Position numbers and translations under genes: made by a program. Below are positions 40,987 through 50,223 of a stretch of DNA of 64,000 nucleotides, in pieces. The stretch's first letter is position 1, and each line of letters begins with the position of its first letter. The DNA is taken from NCBI GenBank assembly GCA_045430345.1, contig JAILXT010000003.1, forward strand, positions 1 through 64,000, in the 5' to 3' direction. Source of the stretch: Agarilytica sp045430345 (GTDB lineage Bacteria > Pseudomonadota > Gammaproteobacteria > Pseudomonadales > Cellvibrionaceae). Under the pieces are notes generated by a model. That model made no database searches. It worked only from the letters and a program-made list of their open reading frames with translations, and was not told the origin of the DNA.

Positions 40987-43134
40987 TTATCCTTGCAAAA
41001 ATAAACGTGTCGGTTCACGAATACCTTTTTCGATAATAATCTCGCGATCATTTGTGGGTTGCCAGTTCAGATCTTCTTGAGCGCGTGTCGTGTCAAAGCT
41101 GGCGTGTTGTTCACGACATTTCCAATCGCGAATAGACGGTACACGGGACTTGTCTGGGTGACGCGCTAATACCTTAATGCCCCACTTAAATAAATCACCA
41201 ATATAATGGCCAACAGCGCCTGAGGCTGACGCGATAATTTTACTGCCGAGCACTTTTTCGACTTCTGCCACATAATCTCGTGCTGAGAAGCAGGGTTCGG
41301 CTGAAAGATTGTAGGTGTTGCCTTCAATGCCTTCTGCGTCGATTGCGGATACGAGCCCTGCGACGATGTCTTCTACAAGTACGGCTGGAATTAGGTTGTC
41401 CCCTTGTCCCCAGTACGCGCATCGTCCCAAGCCAAACCAGTTGGCGACACCAACGTGATTGACGGGTCCGCCGGCACCGAGCACGATGGCGGGGCGCACA
41501 ATGACGAGTGGAAATTGCTCATCGCGGTACATGGCGTTTAATTTAGATTCTGTAATTGCTTTGCTGTGCGCATAGTTGTTGCGGTGTTTTATATCACTGT
41601 CGACGCCATCAGACTCTTTGATTTTTCCTGGCTTGGCGAGGTGGAGCGAGTCGATGGTGCCGGTGTAGATAAAACGTTTTATGTTTTTTTCTTGGCAGAG
41701 GCGTGCAAATTTGAGTGTGGGTTCTGAATCTGCTTTTAAATACCCTGCCAAGCTGTTGGAGTGGGCAACGGCTAAGTGGAAAACAGTTTCAATACCTTTC
41801 AAGGCTTTTTCAATGATATCGTCATTGCGAAAATCGCCGACCATCACTTCACAGTTATCTTCGAGTTTAACGCCAACGAGGGATGATGCATTGCGCACCA
41901 ATGCACGAACGCCGCATTCTTTGCCCTGTAAGTCCATCAATAAGCGTTTTCCGATAAAACCGGAAGCGCCCACGATTAGGATTTTTGCGTCGATCATGGG
42001 TTCTTGTACGGTAGCGGGGATGGTGGGTTTTTCACTCTCCGGGATTTCTTTTGTTTTTGGCATTTTTGCTTGAATCGCTTCGGCTGTTTTTGCAATGGAT
42101 ATTGCATAGTCGATGCTGGATTCTTTGCGGGCGGCGCGTTTTAGAATTTCGTCATAACAGTTCGCAATGCCGTTTAACATACTGGCTTCGTAGGGAGCGC
42201 CTTTCGCGGAACTTAAAAACTTCGAGGCGGCATAGCTGGCATAGGTTCTAAAGGCTTGTTTTGCTCTTGACCATCCGCCACGGTAGTTTACGTGAAAACG
42301 CTCAATGTCATATGCGCGCCCAGTGGGTTGATCAACCGTAAATACATCGTTTTCGATATCAGCACGTGCGACGCCAAACATGCCTTCAACTTCAACAAAA
42401 TGTTGTTCATAACCTTGGTCGAAAGCGGTATCAATTTCAATGGAGATATCGCCCGCTTCGGCGGCAACGTTCCAGCGGCGATAAAAAACCGAGCCAGAAG
42501 GCAGCGCTTTAGGTAAGCGTGCCGCAGCACGTTTGATCGTCGGTTTCTTATCGATAACAGCGAGTAGTTCTGAAAGTGAATGCGACCCCGTTTCAAATAA
42601 AATATTGCCAGGTTCACGGAGCATCCAAAGATTCCACGGCCCGAAATTCATTTGCGGTAACATTTTTTTCCACACAACTCGGATGGATTTGATTGGGCCG
42701 AGTTCTCCTGCGTCCAATACGGTTTTTAAATCGTTGAAGGGGCGAGAAAATACAAAGTTGTGGTTGATTGCCACTGAGACATTCTTTTCTTTCGCGAGGG
42801 CAGAAAGCGATTCGGCATCCGCCGAGTTAACCGTAACGGGTTTTTCGATAATCGCATGGCAGCCCGCTTCGATGACCATTTTTGCCAGTGGGAGGTGGCT
42901 ATCGGGTTGTGTCAGTACGTGTACGACATCTAGGCGTGCTTCTTTGAGCATGAGGGCCAAGTCGGTATAGACTTTTGTGCCGGGGTGGCTTGCGGCTAAT
43001 TTATTAGCCGCCTGCTCATTCATGTCGCAGATCGCCACAAGTTCGGCATTTTCCTGGCGAACGATGGCTTTTAAATGAAAGTCTGAAATGTAGCCTGCGC
43101 CGACGATGCCGGCCCGTAAATTAGAATCTGTCAT
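40987..43134 (-). CDS. fusion of Gfo/Idh/MocA oxidoreductase and NAD-dependent epimerase
   Basis: The protein is 715 residues. Residues of about 1-370 are a Gfo/Idh/MocA enzyme (AGIVGAGYISDFHLKAIV, ACDM-like strand, IIEKPVTVNSAD). A proline/glutamate-rich linker (PESEKPTIPATVQEP) follows. Residues of about 385-715 are an extended SDR (ILIVGASGFIGKRLLMDLQ, TVFHLAVAHSN, YAHSKAITE with YxxxK). Both halves have intact cofactor motifs, so this is likely bifunctional, performing two steps on one sugar nucleotide. It starts 2 bp after the GT2 gene and is followed by another single-domain epimerase. Confidence 0.87.
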   Translation of the reverse strand: MTDSNLRAGIVGAGYISDFHLKAIVRQENAELVAICDMNEQAANKLAASHPGTKVYTDLALMLKEARLDVVHVLTQPDSHLPLAKMVIEAGCHAIIEKPVTVNSADAESLSALAKEKNVSVAINHNFVFSRPFNDLKTVLDAGELGPIKSIRVVWKKMLPQMNFGPWNLWMLREPGNILFETGSHSLSELLAVIDKKPTIKRAAARLPKALPSGSVFYRRWNVAAEAGDISIEIDTAFDQGYEQHFVEVEGMFGVARADIENDVFTVDQPTGRAYDIERFHVNYRGGWSRAKQAFRTYASYAASKFLSSAKGAPYEASMLNGIANCYDEILKRAARKESSIDYAISIAKTAEAIQAKMPKTKEIPESEKPTIPATVQEPMIDAKILIVGASGFIGKRLLMDLQGKECGVRALVRNASSLVGVKLEDNCEVMVGDFRNDDIIEKALKGIETVFHLAVAHSNSLAGYLKADSEPTLKFARLCQEKNIKRFIYTGTIDSLHLAKPGKIKESDGVDSDIKHRNNYAHSKAITESKLNAMYRDEQFPLVIVRPAIVLGAGGPVNHVGVANWFGLGRCAYWGQGDNLIPAVLVEDIVAGLVSAIDAEGIEGNTYNLSAEPCFSARDYVAEVEKVLGSKIIASASGAVGHYIGDLFKWGIKVLARHPDKSRVPSIRDWKCREQHASFDTTRAQEDLNWQPTNDREIIIEKGIREPTRLFLQG

Positions 43135-43136
43135 AA

Positions 43137-44147
43137 CTATTTATATTCGATTAACTGATGTTTGCGTGAAAGTAGGCGGTTTTTCCAATATTCAAACACG
43201 CCCATTAATTCGGGCGTTTTGCCCGTGAAAATAAGAAAACCGTAAGCGAAGGCGACCTTCAAGGTATCGCCGTTTTTTGCGCGTCGAATAATCGTTCGCA
43301 AAATAAATAAACTGTAGAGTGCAAATATAACGAAAGCCAGATTGGGGCTGATGAATAAGCAGGCTAAAAAGGCGAGTGGTATACAGCCTCCCCACAGCGC
43401 AACGCTCATGAGTTCGCGGCGAAAGTATTTTTCTGGTCCCTTACCGTGAATATGGTTGATATTCGCGTAGCCGTGACCGCCGCGTTTGGAGCGTTTATAC
43501 CATTGCGATAAGTGCATGATATTCGCGTCATGATGGCTCATGCTCGCATCGAGGCGGAATATTTTATAGCCCGCGTTACGAGCGCGTAGGCAGAGGTCGT
43601 CATCTTCCGCCGCGATGATATTTTCTGAGAAGCCATTAATCGCTTTAAAGACGGAAACTTTTACACACATGTCCCCAGGCACGGCTAATGTTTCGCCAAC
43701 AGGTGTGTTCCATTCGATATCCATGAGGGTATTGTAGACGGAAGCTTCGGGAAATTTTTCGTGGCGACGACCGCTCACGATGCCGGTATTTTGGTCTTGG
43801 GATAAGGCGGTAACGGCGGTTTCGATCCAGCCTGGGTGAAGCACGCAATCGCCGTCCATAAACTGTACATACTGGATGTTGGGGTTATCGTTGAGCAGTT
43901 GTTCAAAGCCCGCATTTCTGGCCCGAGCGGCAGTGAATGGAATGCTGAGATCCAGCTCTACCGCTTGCATATCAATAGATTGGGCGAAAGTGACGCTGTC
44001 GTCCGTTGAACCAGAATCCACATAAACGACGGGAGACGACGGGCTCAGTGATTGGATTGCCTTCAGCGCGGCTTTGAGTCTGTCGCCTTCATTTCTACCA
44101 ATAACAACAAATCCGACGGAGTTTGCAGATGTGTCTAGTCTTTCCAT
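43137..44147 (-). CDS. GT2 family glycosyltransferase
   Basis: The protein is 336 residues. GT-A features are GFVVIGRNEGDRLKAALKA, VVYVDSGSTDDSVTFA, ARARNAGF, VQFMDGDCVLHPGWIETA (DGD as the DxD site) and EDDDLCLRARNAGYK. Two membrane helices near residues 250-285 suggest inner-membrane association. It is the first gene of the minus-strand operon, divergent from rmlA across a 361-bp gap. Confidence 0.87.
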   Translation of the reverse strand: MERLDTSANSVGFVVIGRNEGDRLKAALKAIQSLSPSSPVVYVDSGSTDDSVTFAQSIDMQAVELDLSIPFTAARARNAGFEQLLNDNPNIQYVQFMDGDCVLHPGWIETAVTALSQDQNTGIVSGRRHEKFPEASVYNTLMDIEWNTPVGETLAVPGDMCVKVSVFKAINGFSENIIAAEDDDLCLRARNAGYKIFRLDASMSHHDANIMHLSQWYKRSKRGGHGYANINHIHGKGPEKYFRRELMSVALWGGCIPLAFLACLFISPNLAFVIFALYSLFILRTIIRRAKNGDTLKVAFAYGFLIFTGKTPELMGVFEYWKNRLLSRKHQLIEYK

Positions 44148-44508
44148 AAAACGTCGTTTACCGAATGTGTGTGGTACTGTTTATGAGTGTGTGTTTTTGA
44201 AGAAAGGCTGCTGCCAGGCCATCAAAAGATCCGCGATGTGTAAGCGAATATCGTGCCGGAAACGCCTGCTCATTTGATGGCGGCTATGGTGGCATGATGC
44301 CGAGGAATCTGCCAGTTAAAATCCGAATTAAATTATGACTTTTTGTGCCTCAGCGTACATGTTTAGCGCACCGCTTTTAAGTAAGCGACCTAAACACAAT
44401 TCTGTTATATTTGCCCTCACTCATTCTAGGACTTGATTCGACGTCCTTATGTTGTGGTTAGCGCTGGCTGACCAACACTTACATAGCGTGTATTTCTAAG
44501 GTGGATTC
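44148..44508. other. 361-bp divergent intergenic region before rmlA
   Basis: It should contain promoters for both directions. I see A/T-rich patches (44323-44340, 44400-44415) but no convincing consensus, hairpin or gene. Confidence 0.5.
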
Positions 44509-45387
44509 ATGAGAAAAGGCATTATTTTAGCCGGAGGCAGTGGCACACGGCTTTATCCTTTAACGATGGTGGTCAGTAAACAGCTCATGCCCGTTTACGA
44601 CAAGCCGATGATTTATTACCCGCTCGCTACTTTGATGCAGGCTGGGATTAAAGAGATCCTGATCATTAGCACTCCCGAAGAATTACCGCGTTTCGAACAG
44701 TTGTTGGGGGATGGTTCTAATTGGGGCGTGCAACTTTCATACGCTGTTCAGCCTAAACCTGAAGGGTTGGCTCAGGCATTTCTTATCGGAAAGGAATTTC
44801 TCGACGGCAATAGCGCGGCCTTAGTTTTAGGCGACAATTTATTTTATGGTCACAACTTGGTGCAGTCTTTGCAGCAGGCAAACGAGCGCGATCAAGGGGG
44901 GACTGTATTTGGCTACCATGTGGCCAATCCTAGAGCTTATGGTGTAGTCGAATTCGACGATGCCGGTAAGGCTATTTCCATTGAAGAGAAGCCGGAGCAC
45001 CCCAAATCGAACTATGCGGTGCCGGGTATCTATTTCTTTGACAGCAAAGTCGTGGACGTTGCCGAAAACGTGAAGCCTTCCCCTCGTGGCGAGCTTGAAA
45101 TTACAGAAGTGATCGATGCTTATTTGCAAGCCGGAGAGCTTAACGTTGAAGTCATGGGGCGAGGAACCGCTTGGTTAGATACAGGTACACACGACAGTTT
45201 ATTGGATGCGGCACAGTTTATTGAAACTATTGAAAAACGTCAGGGCTTGAAAGTGAACTGCCCAGAAGAGGTGGCGTACCGTTCCGGTTTTATTGACGCA
45301 GCGCAATTACGAGCATTGGCCGAACCCCTTAGAAAAAGCGGTTATGGCGAATATTTACTTAAATTATTAGAAAGTAGAGTCTATTAG
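44509..45387 (+). CDS. rmlA: glucose-1-phosphate thymidylyltransferase
   Basis: This 292-residue protein has the nucleotidyltransferase signature GIILAGGSGTRLYPLTMVVSK at the N-terminus, and LVLGDNLFYGHN and EEKPEHPKSNYAVPGIYFFD further in; the length is as expected for RmlA. It makes dTDP-glucose from glucose-1-phosphate and dTTP, the first step to dTDP-L-rhamnose. It precedes rmlC, with the stop overlapping the next start by one base. The order here is A-C-D-B, not the common B-D-A-C. Confidence 0.96.
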   Translation: MRKGIILAGGSGTRLYPLTMVVSKQLMPVYDKPMIYYPLATLMQAGIKEILIISTPEELPRFEQLLGDGSNWGVQLSYAVQPKPEGLAQAFLIGKEFLDGNSAALVLGDNLFYGHNLVQSLQQANERDQGGTVFGYHVANPRAYGVVEFDDAGKAISIEEKPEHPKSNYAVPGIYFFDSKVVDVAENVKPSPRGELEITEVIDAYLQAGELNVEVMGRGTAWLDTGTHDSLLDAAQFIETIEKRQGLKVNCPEEVAYRSGFIDAAQLRALAEPLRKSGYGEYLLKLLESRVY

Positions 45388-45935
45388 TGAATTTTTTGGA
45401 AACCCGTATTCCCGATGTAAAAATTCTCGAACCCAAAGTATTTGGTGATGAGCGCGGCTTCTTTATGGAAACGTTTCGCTCTAATGATTTTAAAACGCAC
45501 TGTGCGGACCGTGAGTTTGTGCAAGAAAACCACAGCCGATCTAATCAAGGGATTTTGCGAGGTTTGCATTATCAGATTCAGCAGCCACAAGGAAAGTTGG
45601 TGCGGGTTATTAAAGGCAATGTGTTTGATGTTGCCGTGGATCTTCGCAAATCTTCGGCCACCTTTGGTCAATGGGTGGGCGTGGAATTATCGGAAGAAAA
45701 TAAGCGACAACTCTGGGTCCCAGAAGGGTTTGCTCACGGGTTTTATGTGATGAGTGAGACTGCCGAATTTGTTTACAGATGCACGGATTACTACGCGCCG
45801 GAGCATGAACGAAGCTTGAGTTGGAATGATAAAACCTTAGCCATCGAGTGGCCTCTTGTGCGTGGGGAAGCGCCTGCGCTTTCTGCAAAAGATGAGCAAG
45901 GCACCTCTTGGAACGAGACTGAATTTTTCGCATGA
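45387..45935 (+). CDS. rmlC: dTDP-4-dehydrorhamnose 3,5-epimerase
   Basis: This 182-residue cupin protein has FGDERGFFMETFR, the motif RGLHYQIQQPQGKLVRVIKG with the catalytic His, and LWVPEGFAHGFYVMSETAEF. It epimerises dTDP-4-keto-6-deoxyglucose at C3 and C5. GTG at 45387 overlaps the rmlA stop TAG by one base, so coupling decides this start. It overlaps rmlD by 4 bases. Confidence 0.96.
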   Translation: MNFLETRIPDVKILEPKVFGDERGFFMETFRSNDFKTHCADREFVQENHSRSNQGILRGLHYQIQQPQGKLVRVIKGNVFDVAVDLRKSSATFGQWVGVELSEENKRQLWVPEGFAHGFYVMSETAEFVYRCTDYYAPEHERSLSWNDKTLAIEWPLVRGEAPALSAKDEQGTSWNETEFFA

Positions 45936-46801
45936 CAATAAAAGTACTGGTAACGGGGGCGGGCCAACTGGCGTGGGAGTTAGCACGCACATGCCCTGCC
46001 GAGGTCGAATTGATTGCGTTGTCTCGCGCGGATTTAGATATTGCCGATGAAGCGCAAGTGTCTGCTTGTATCGAAAAGCACCAGCCAAATGCGGTGATCA
46101 ATGCAGCGGCATATACGGCGGTCGATAAGGCTGAGCAGGAGCGCGAAGCGGCTCAGTCCGTGAATGAAAATGGCCCCAAATACTTGGCTAAATACTGTCA
46201 AAAACAGGGTGCTTACTTTCTGCATGTGTCGACGGATTTTGTTTTTGACGGTTCTGCTAGCCGGCCTTATTCCCCGGATAGTCCTAAATCACCCTTGGGA
46301 GTTTATGGTGAAACGAAGTCTGCTGGTGAGGATGCTATCGCGGCGCAAATGGATACACATTGGGCGGTCATCCGTACAGCTTGGGTCTACTCGTCTCACG
46401 GTAATAACTTTGTTAAAACCATGTTGCGTCTTATGGCAGAAAAGCCTGCGCTAGGCGTTGTGGGTGACCAGGTGGGTACGCCGACATGGGCGAAAGGCTT
46501 GGCCGAAGCATGCTGGGCGGCCTTAAATCAAAAGCTGGAAGGTGTGTATCACTGGACGGATACCGGTGTCGCGAGTTGGTACGATTTTGCCGTGGCGATT
46601 CAGCGTTCTGGCGTGTCTTTAGGGCTTTTAGATAACGAGATTCCTATTAATAGTATCGCGACGGAAGATTACCCAACACCTGCTAAACGGCCCGCTTATA
46701 GCGTGTTGGATAAAAAGAAAATACTCGCGGCACTACCCCTTAAGGGCGTTCATTGGCAGGATCAATTGCAGTCGATGATGGCTGAGTTGAAAGAACTCTG
46801 A
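45932..46801 (+). CDS. rmlD: dTDP-4-dehydrorhamnose reductase
   Basis: This 289-residue protein is an extended SDR with VLVTGAGQLAWELARTCP, AAAYTAVDKAEQE, STDFVFDG and YGETKSAGED (YxxxK). It performs the final reduction to dTDP-L-rhamnose. The usual GxxGQLG reads GAGQLAW here, a small deviation at the cofactor loop. It overlaps rmlC by 4 bases; 67 bp separate it from rmlB. Confidence 0.95.
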   Translation: MTIKVLVTGAGQLAWELARTCPAEVELIALSRADLDIADEAQVSACIEKHQPNAVINAAAYTAVDKAEQEREAAQSVNENGPKYLAKYCQKQGAYFLHVSTDFVFDGSASRPYSPDSPKSPLGVYGETKSAGEDAIAAQMDTHWAVIRTAWVYSSHGNNFVKTMLRLMAEKPALGVVGDQVGTPTWAKGLAEACWAALNQKLEGVYHWTDTGVASWYDFAVAIQRSGVSLGLLDNEIPINSIATEDYPTPAKRPAYSVLDKKKILAALPLKGVHWQDQLQSMMAELKEL

Positions 46802-46868
46802 ATATCTAATAGATCGTGTTGAATAGATAACACTAATAGAAAGCGTGCATAAATAGTTTAGGAACAGT

Positions 46869-47978
46869 ATGAGTAAAACATTATTGGTGACAGGTGCGGC
46901 GGGTTTTATCGGCGCTAATTTCGTACATTACTGGATGGCCAAGTACCCCGAAGATACAGTAATCGGCCTTGATGCTTTAACGTATGCGGGTAACCTCGCA
47001 AATCTAGCGGCAGTAGAAAGTGCCGAGAATTTCCGTTTTGTGCATGCCAATATTTTGGATCAAGACGTGGTCGAGGGCATTTTGCGAGAGGATCGCGTGG
47101 ATACCTTAGTGCACTTTGCTGCAGAATCTCATGTTGATCGTTCAATAACAGGCCCGGATGCGTTTTTAGAAACGAATATTATGGGAACGCACAGTTTGTT
47201 AAAGGCGGCCAAAAAAGTGTGGCTCGACGAAGGGCTTTTACCTAAAGGGCATCGCTTTCATCACGTTTCTACTGATGAGGTGTATGGTACGCTTGGGCCG
47301 AATGATCCGGCGTTTAGTGAGGATACGCCTTACGCGCCTAACTCCCCTTATTCCGCCAGCAAGGCGGCATCGGACCATCTGGTGCGCTCTTATCATCACA
47401 CCTATGGTTTAGATGTGAGCACCTCGAATTGCTCGAATAATTATGGGCCATACCATTTTCCTGAAAAACTGATCCCGCTAGTGATTACCAATATCTTGTT
47501 TGATAAGGCGCTTCCTATTTACGGTGATGGCCAACAAATTCGTGATTGGCTGTATGTCGAAGATCATGCGCGTGGGATTGATCTCGTGATACGCAAAGGT
47601 GAAGTGGGTGAAACCTATAATATCGGCGGCATCAATGAATGGGCGAATATAGATATAGTGAAATTAGTGTGCCAATTGATGGATGAGCAGTTTGCGAATA
47701 ATAGCGAGCTCGCGACCCGTTTTCCTGAAGCGCTTGCTGCAAAAAATGGCGATTCGGTATCACTTATTACTTATGTCAAAGATCGCCCAGGTCACGATCG
47801 TCGTTATGCCATTGACCCTAAAAAAGCCAATGACGTATTGGATTATCAGCCCGTGGAATCATTCGAGACCGGTATACGAAAAACGATCCAGTGGTATTTA
47901 GATAATCAAGCGTGGTGGTCTGCTGTGATGGATGGGTCATATAAAGAATGGGTGTCTAAGCAATACCAGACCTCCTAG
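46869..47978 (+). CDS. rmlB: dTDP-glucose 4,6-dehydratase
   Basis: This 369-residue protein has the NAD motif LLVTGAAGFIGANFVHYW, HFAAESHVDRSI, STDEVYG, YSASKAASDH (YxxxK) and RDWLYVEDHARGID, all diagnostic of RmlB. It converts dTDP-glucose to dTDP-4-keto-6-deoxyglucose, the second step of the pathway. AGGAACAG precedes the ATG. It is the last of the rml genes before the export genes. Confidence 0.96.
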   Translation: MSKTLLVTGAAGFIGANFVHYWMAKYPEDTVIGLDALTYAGNLANLAAVESAENFRFVHANILDQDVVEGILREDRVDTLVHFAAESHVDRSITGPDAFLETNIMGTHSLLKAAKKVWLDEGLLPKGHRFHHVSTDEVYGTLGPNDPAFSEDTPYAPNSPYSASKAASDHLVRSYHHTYGLDVSTSNCSNNYGPYHFPEKLIPLVITNILFDKALPIYGDGQQIRDWLYVEDHARGIDLVIRKGEVGETYNIGGINEWANIDIVKLVCQLMDEQFANNSELATRFPEALAAKNGDSVSLITYVKDRPGHDRRYAIDPKKANDVLDYQPVESFETGIRKTIQWYLDNQAWWSAVMDGSYKEWVSKQYQTS

Positions 47979-48063
47979 TGCGTAAATTAAAAATACCAGT
48001 AGCAAGTGGTGATGATGCTAAAAGGCTTGTGAAAACAAGCATTGTTTAATGTGGGGAAAGACT

Positions 48064-48675
48064 ATGAAAAATGTTCTTGTTGGATTCGCAATTTTATTAT
48101 TGCTTGGCGCTTGCAGTAATTCTGGTGTCGTCAACGAAATGCCGGTGTTGTCAGAAGGTAACGCTTTAGGTGAGTATAAGATTGGTGTTGGTGACGAACT
48201 GCGTGTGAACGTATGGAAAAATGAAGAACTTTCTATGTCAGTTCCCGTGCGGCCAGACGGCAAAATATCGTTGCCACTTGTGGGGGATATAAACGCACAA
48301 GGTGTTTCGGCGACCCAGCTGGCAGAAAATATCACGACGGGTTTAAAAACCTATATTCGTAGCCCGCAAGTCAATGTGATCGTTACAAGTGCCGGTAGTG
48401 TTGATTATTTGTTACGTGTGCGCGTAACCGGCGCTGTGACCCGTCCTCGTTCGATTCCTCACAAAGATGGCATGACGGTGATGGATCTAGTTCTTGAAGC
48501 CGGTGGCCCCACGGAATATGCGTCAACAAATAACGCTAAGCTGTATCGAAAAGTAAACGGCGAAGTGAAAGTGTATGCGATTAAGCTTCACGATATTTTA
48601 AATAAAGGTAAGCTTTCTACAAACTATACCTTAGCGCCTTCGGATATTGTCACCGTCCCTGAGCGCCTATTTTAA
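48064..48675 (+). CDS. Wza-like polysaccharide export lipoprotein
   Basis: The product has about 203 residues from the ATG at 48064; an upstream in-frame ATG adds five residues that would spoil the signal. The lipobox is LGAC. A Poly_export domain is present (YKIGVGDELRVNVWKNEELS, VRPDGKISLPLVGDINAQG) followed by one SLBB-like segment (LRVRVTGAVTRPRSIPHKDG). It is shorter than Wza, like exporters of the PEP-CTERM/EpsA type. It forms an outer-membrane-associated part of the export channel. Confidence 0.9.
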   Translation: MKNVLVGFAILLLLGACSNSGVVNEMPVLSEGNALGEYKIGVGDELRVNVWKNEELSMSVPVRPDGKISLPLVGDINAQGVSATQLAENITTGLKTYIRSPQVNVIVTSAGSVDYLLRVRVTGAVTRPRSIPHKDGMTVMDLVLEAGGPTEYASTNNAKLYRKVNGEVKVYAIKLHDILNKGKLSTNYTLAPSDIVTVPERLF

Positions 48676-48732
48676 TTGCTCACTGCGTTGAGACCTAATT
48701 CATAAAAATAATCGGCATAGGCAGTTTGGTTC

Positions 48733-50220
48733 GTGGATAATCAAAATATTATCAGACAATTTATTCGTGCAGTCTTGCACGAAATGTTTCGCTCGAAAAC
48801 GGCCTATAACGTACTCGCTTCGGTTATTTTACTTTCAGTGGTTGCTGTCGGTTATTTTTGGCAAGAATCTTATATTTCTCGCAGTGCCATCTCTCAATCC
48901 CAGTTGCAGTCTCGACAGGGCACAGTTTATTCGAATCAACTACAGCAGTTGAGAAATGTTTACGACGCCTATTCGTTTCAGGAACAGATGGTGGATGAAC
49001 TGGCGCCGTTGCTGCCGGACACACTACAAACATCTCAATCACAAATTGCTTATTTGAGACATCATAGTCTTCTCGTTATCGATGAGAATAATGTTGTTCA
49101 CCTCGAGTTTCGAAGTGATTCCCCAAGCAATGCTCAGAAGGGCCTTTCGATTATAATGAATGGATTGCTGAATAGGGTCCAGCCAAAAAAGATCGGCGAA
49201 AATGCTGCACAGAAAAGTGTGGAATTACAGGAGCAGGAAAAGCAATTACGAGAGCGCTATCAGGTAGCTCAAAAGAAAATTACGGCACATCAATTAAATG
49301 CCGGTTCAAATGTTTCTGGTGGTTCACCTTCGCGCTTGCGATCGATAACCGAAGCGCTACAGGATGTCGAAGTGAATATTGCGGCGGTAGACGCAAAGAT
49401 TATGGGTATTCGTAGGCGCTTATCAGATGAAGATGCCCTGCATGAAGGTGCAGAACGCTTAGAGCAGTTACATCACCAAAAACAAAAAACGACGGACGCG
49501 CTTACTGAAAATCTGAAAATATATTCGTCCGGTGCTCCCGAAGTGGTGTCTCTCCAGCAGGAGCTGGATAACATTAATGTGGAAATCATCAGCATTCAGG
49601 ATACGACTCCTCGTGTGTCCAAGCCTTCGCGTGTCAGTGATGCCTTATACGAACAGTTACGACAACAATTGACCTTGGAAGAATTAGAGAAGGAATCTTT
49701 GTTGAGTCGTCAATCGTCACTTGCACGGATACGAAATTCAGAAAAACTAAAAGCGAATGAAGGGCAATCACATGTCCAAACATTGCAGCTATTAGAAAAA
49801 GAGTCGGAAACGGTCAAAGCGGCGTTGGCGGATGTGTCAAAAGCACTTGAGGCTGCTTTGTTAGCACAGAGAAGAGATCGAGAAGCGTCTACATCTTTTG
49901 TGGTGTTGGATACACCGAGTTTGCCACAGAATTATAGCGGTTTTGGTTTTATCGAGTTTTTGATCTTGGGGCCTATCTTGGCTTTTGGTTTGCCCTTTAG
50001 TTTGGCTATGCTCATTGTGATGACGGATTCCCGTATTCGAACCAGTCGTCAGCTAAAGAAAATAGCGCCCGATAATATCGCAGTGTTAGGCGTGATACCG
50101 CACTATAACTCACCCAAGACCTTACGGGTTTTCCACAAAGCCATGTTTGGGCTGATTATGTGGGGTGCTTTTGTGTTTATCGTGTATTTCACCATCGGCG
50201 TCATTGGATTGAAGGGCTAG
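48733..50220 (+). CDS. Wzz/GumC-like chain-length or export co-polymerase
   Basis: The protein is 495 residues. It has a membrane helix near 26-45, a long periplasmic region of coiled coil (ELQEQEKQLRERYQVAQKKI), a proline-rich PSLPQNYSGFGF segment before the second helix, and a third helix at the C-terminus. It lacks the Wzc tyrosine kinase domain, which would need a separate partner. GTG at 48733 is the start. It lies between the export lipoprotein and the beta-barrel gene, all in one direction. Confidence 0.85.
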   Translation: MDNQNIIRQFIRAVLHEMFRSKTAYNVLASVILLSVVAVGYFWQESYISRSAISQSQLQSRQGTVYSNQLQQLRNVYDAYSFQEQMVDELAPLLPDTLQTSQSQIAYLRHHSLLVIDENNVVHLEFRSDSPSNAQKGLSIIMNGLLNRVQPKKIGENAAQKSVELQEQEKQLRERYQVAQKKITAHQLNAGSNVSGGSPSRLRSITEALQDVEVNIAAVDAKIMGIRRRLSDEDALHEGAERLEQLHHQKQKTTDALTENLKIYSSGAPEVVSLQQELDNINVEIISIQDTTPRVSKPSRVSDALYEQLRQQLTLEELEKESLLSRQSSLARIRNSEKLKANEGQSHVQTLQLLEKESETVKAALADVSKALEAALLAQRRDREASTSFVVLDTPSLPQNYSGFGFIEFLILGPILAFGLPFSLAMLIVMTDSRIRTSRQLKKIAPDNIAVLGVIPHYNSPKTLRVFHKAMFGLIMWGAFVFIVYFTIGVIGLKG

Positions 50221-50223
50221 GGC

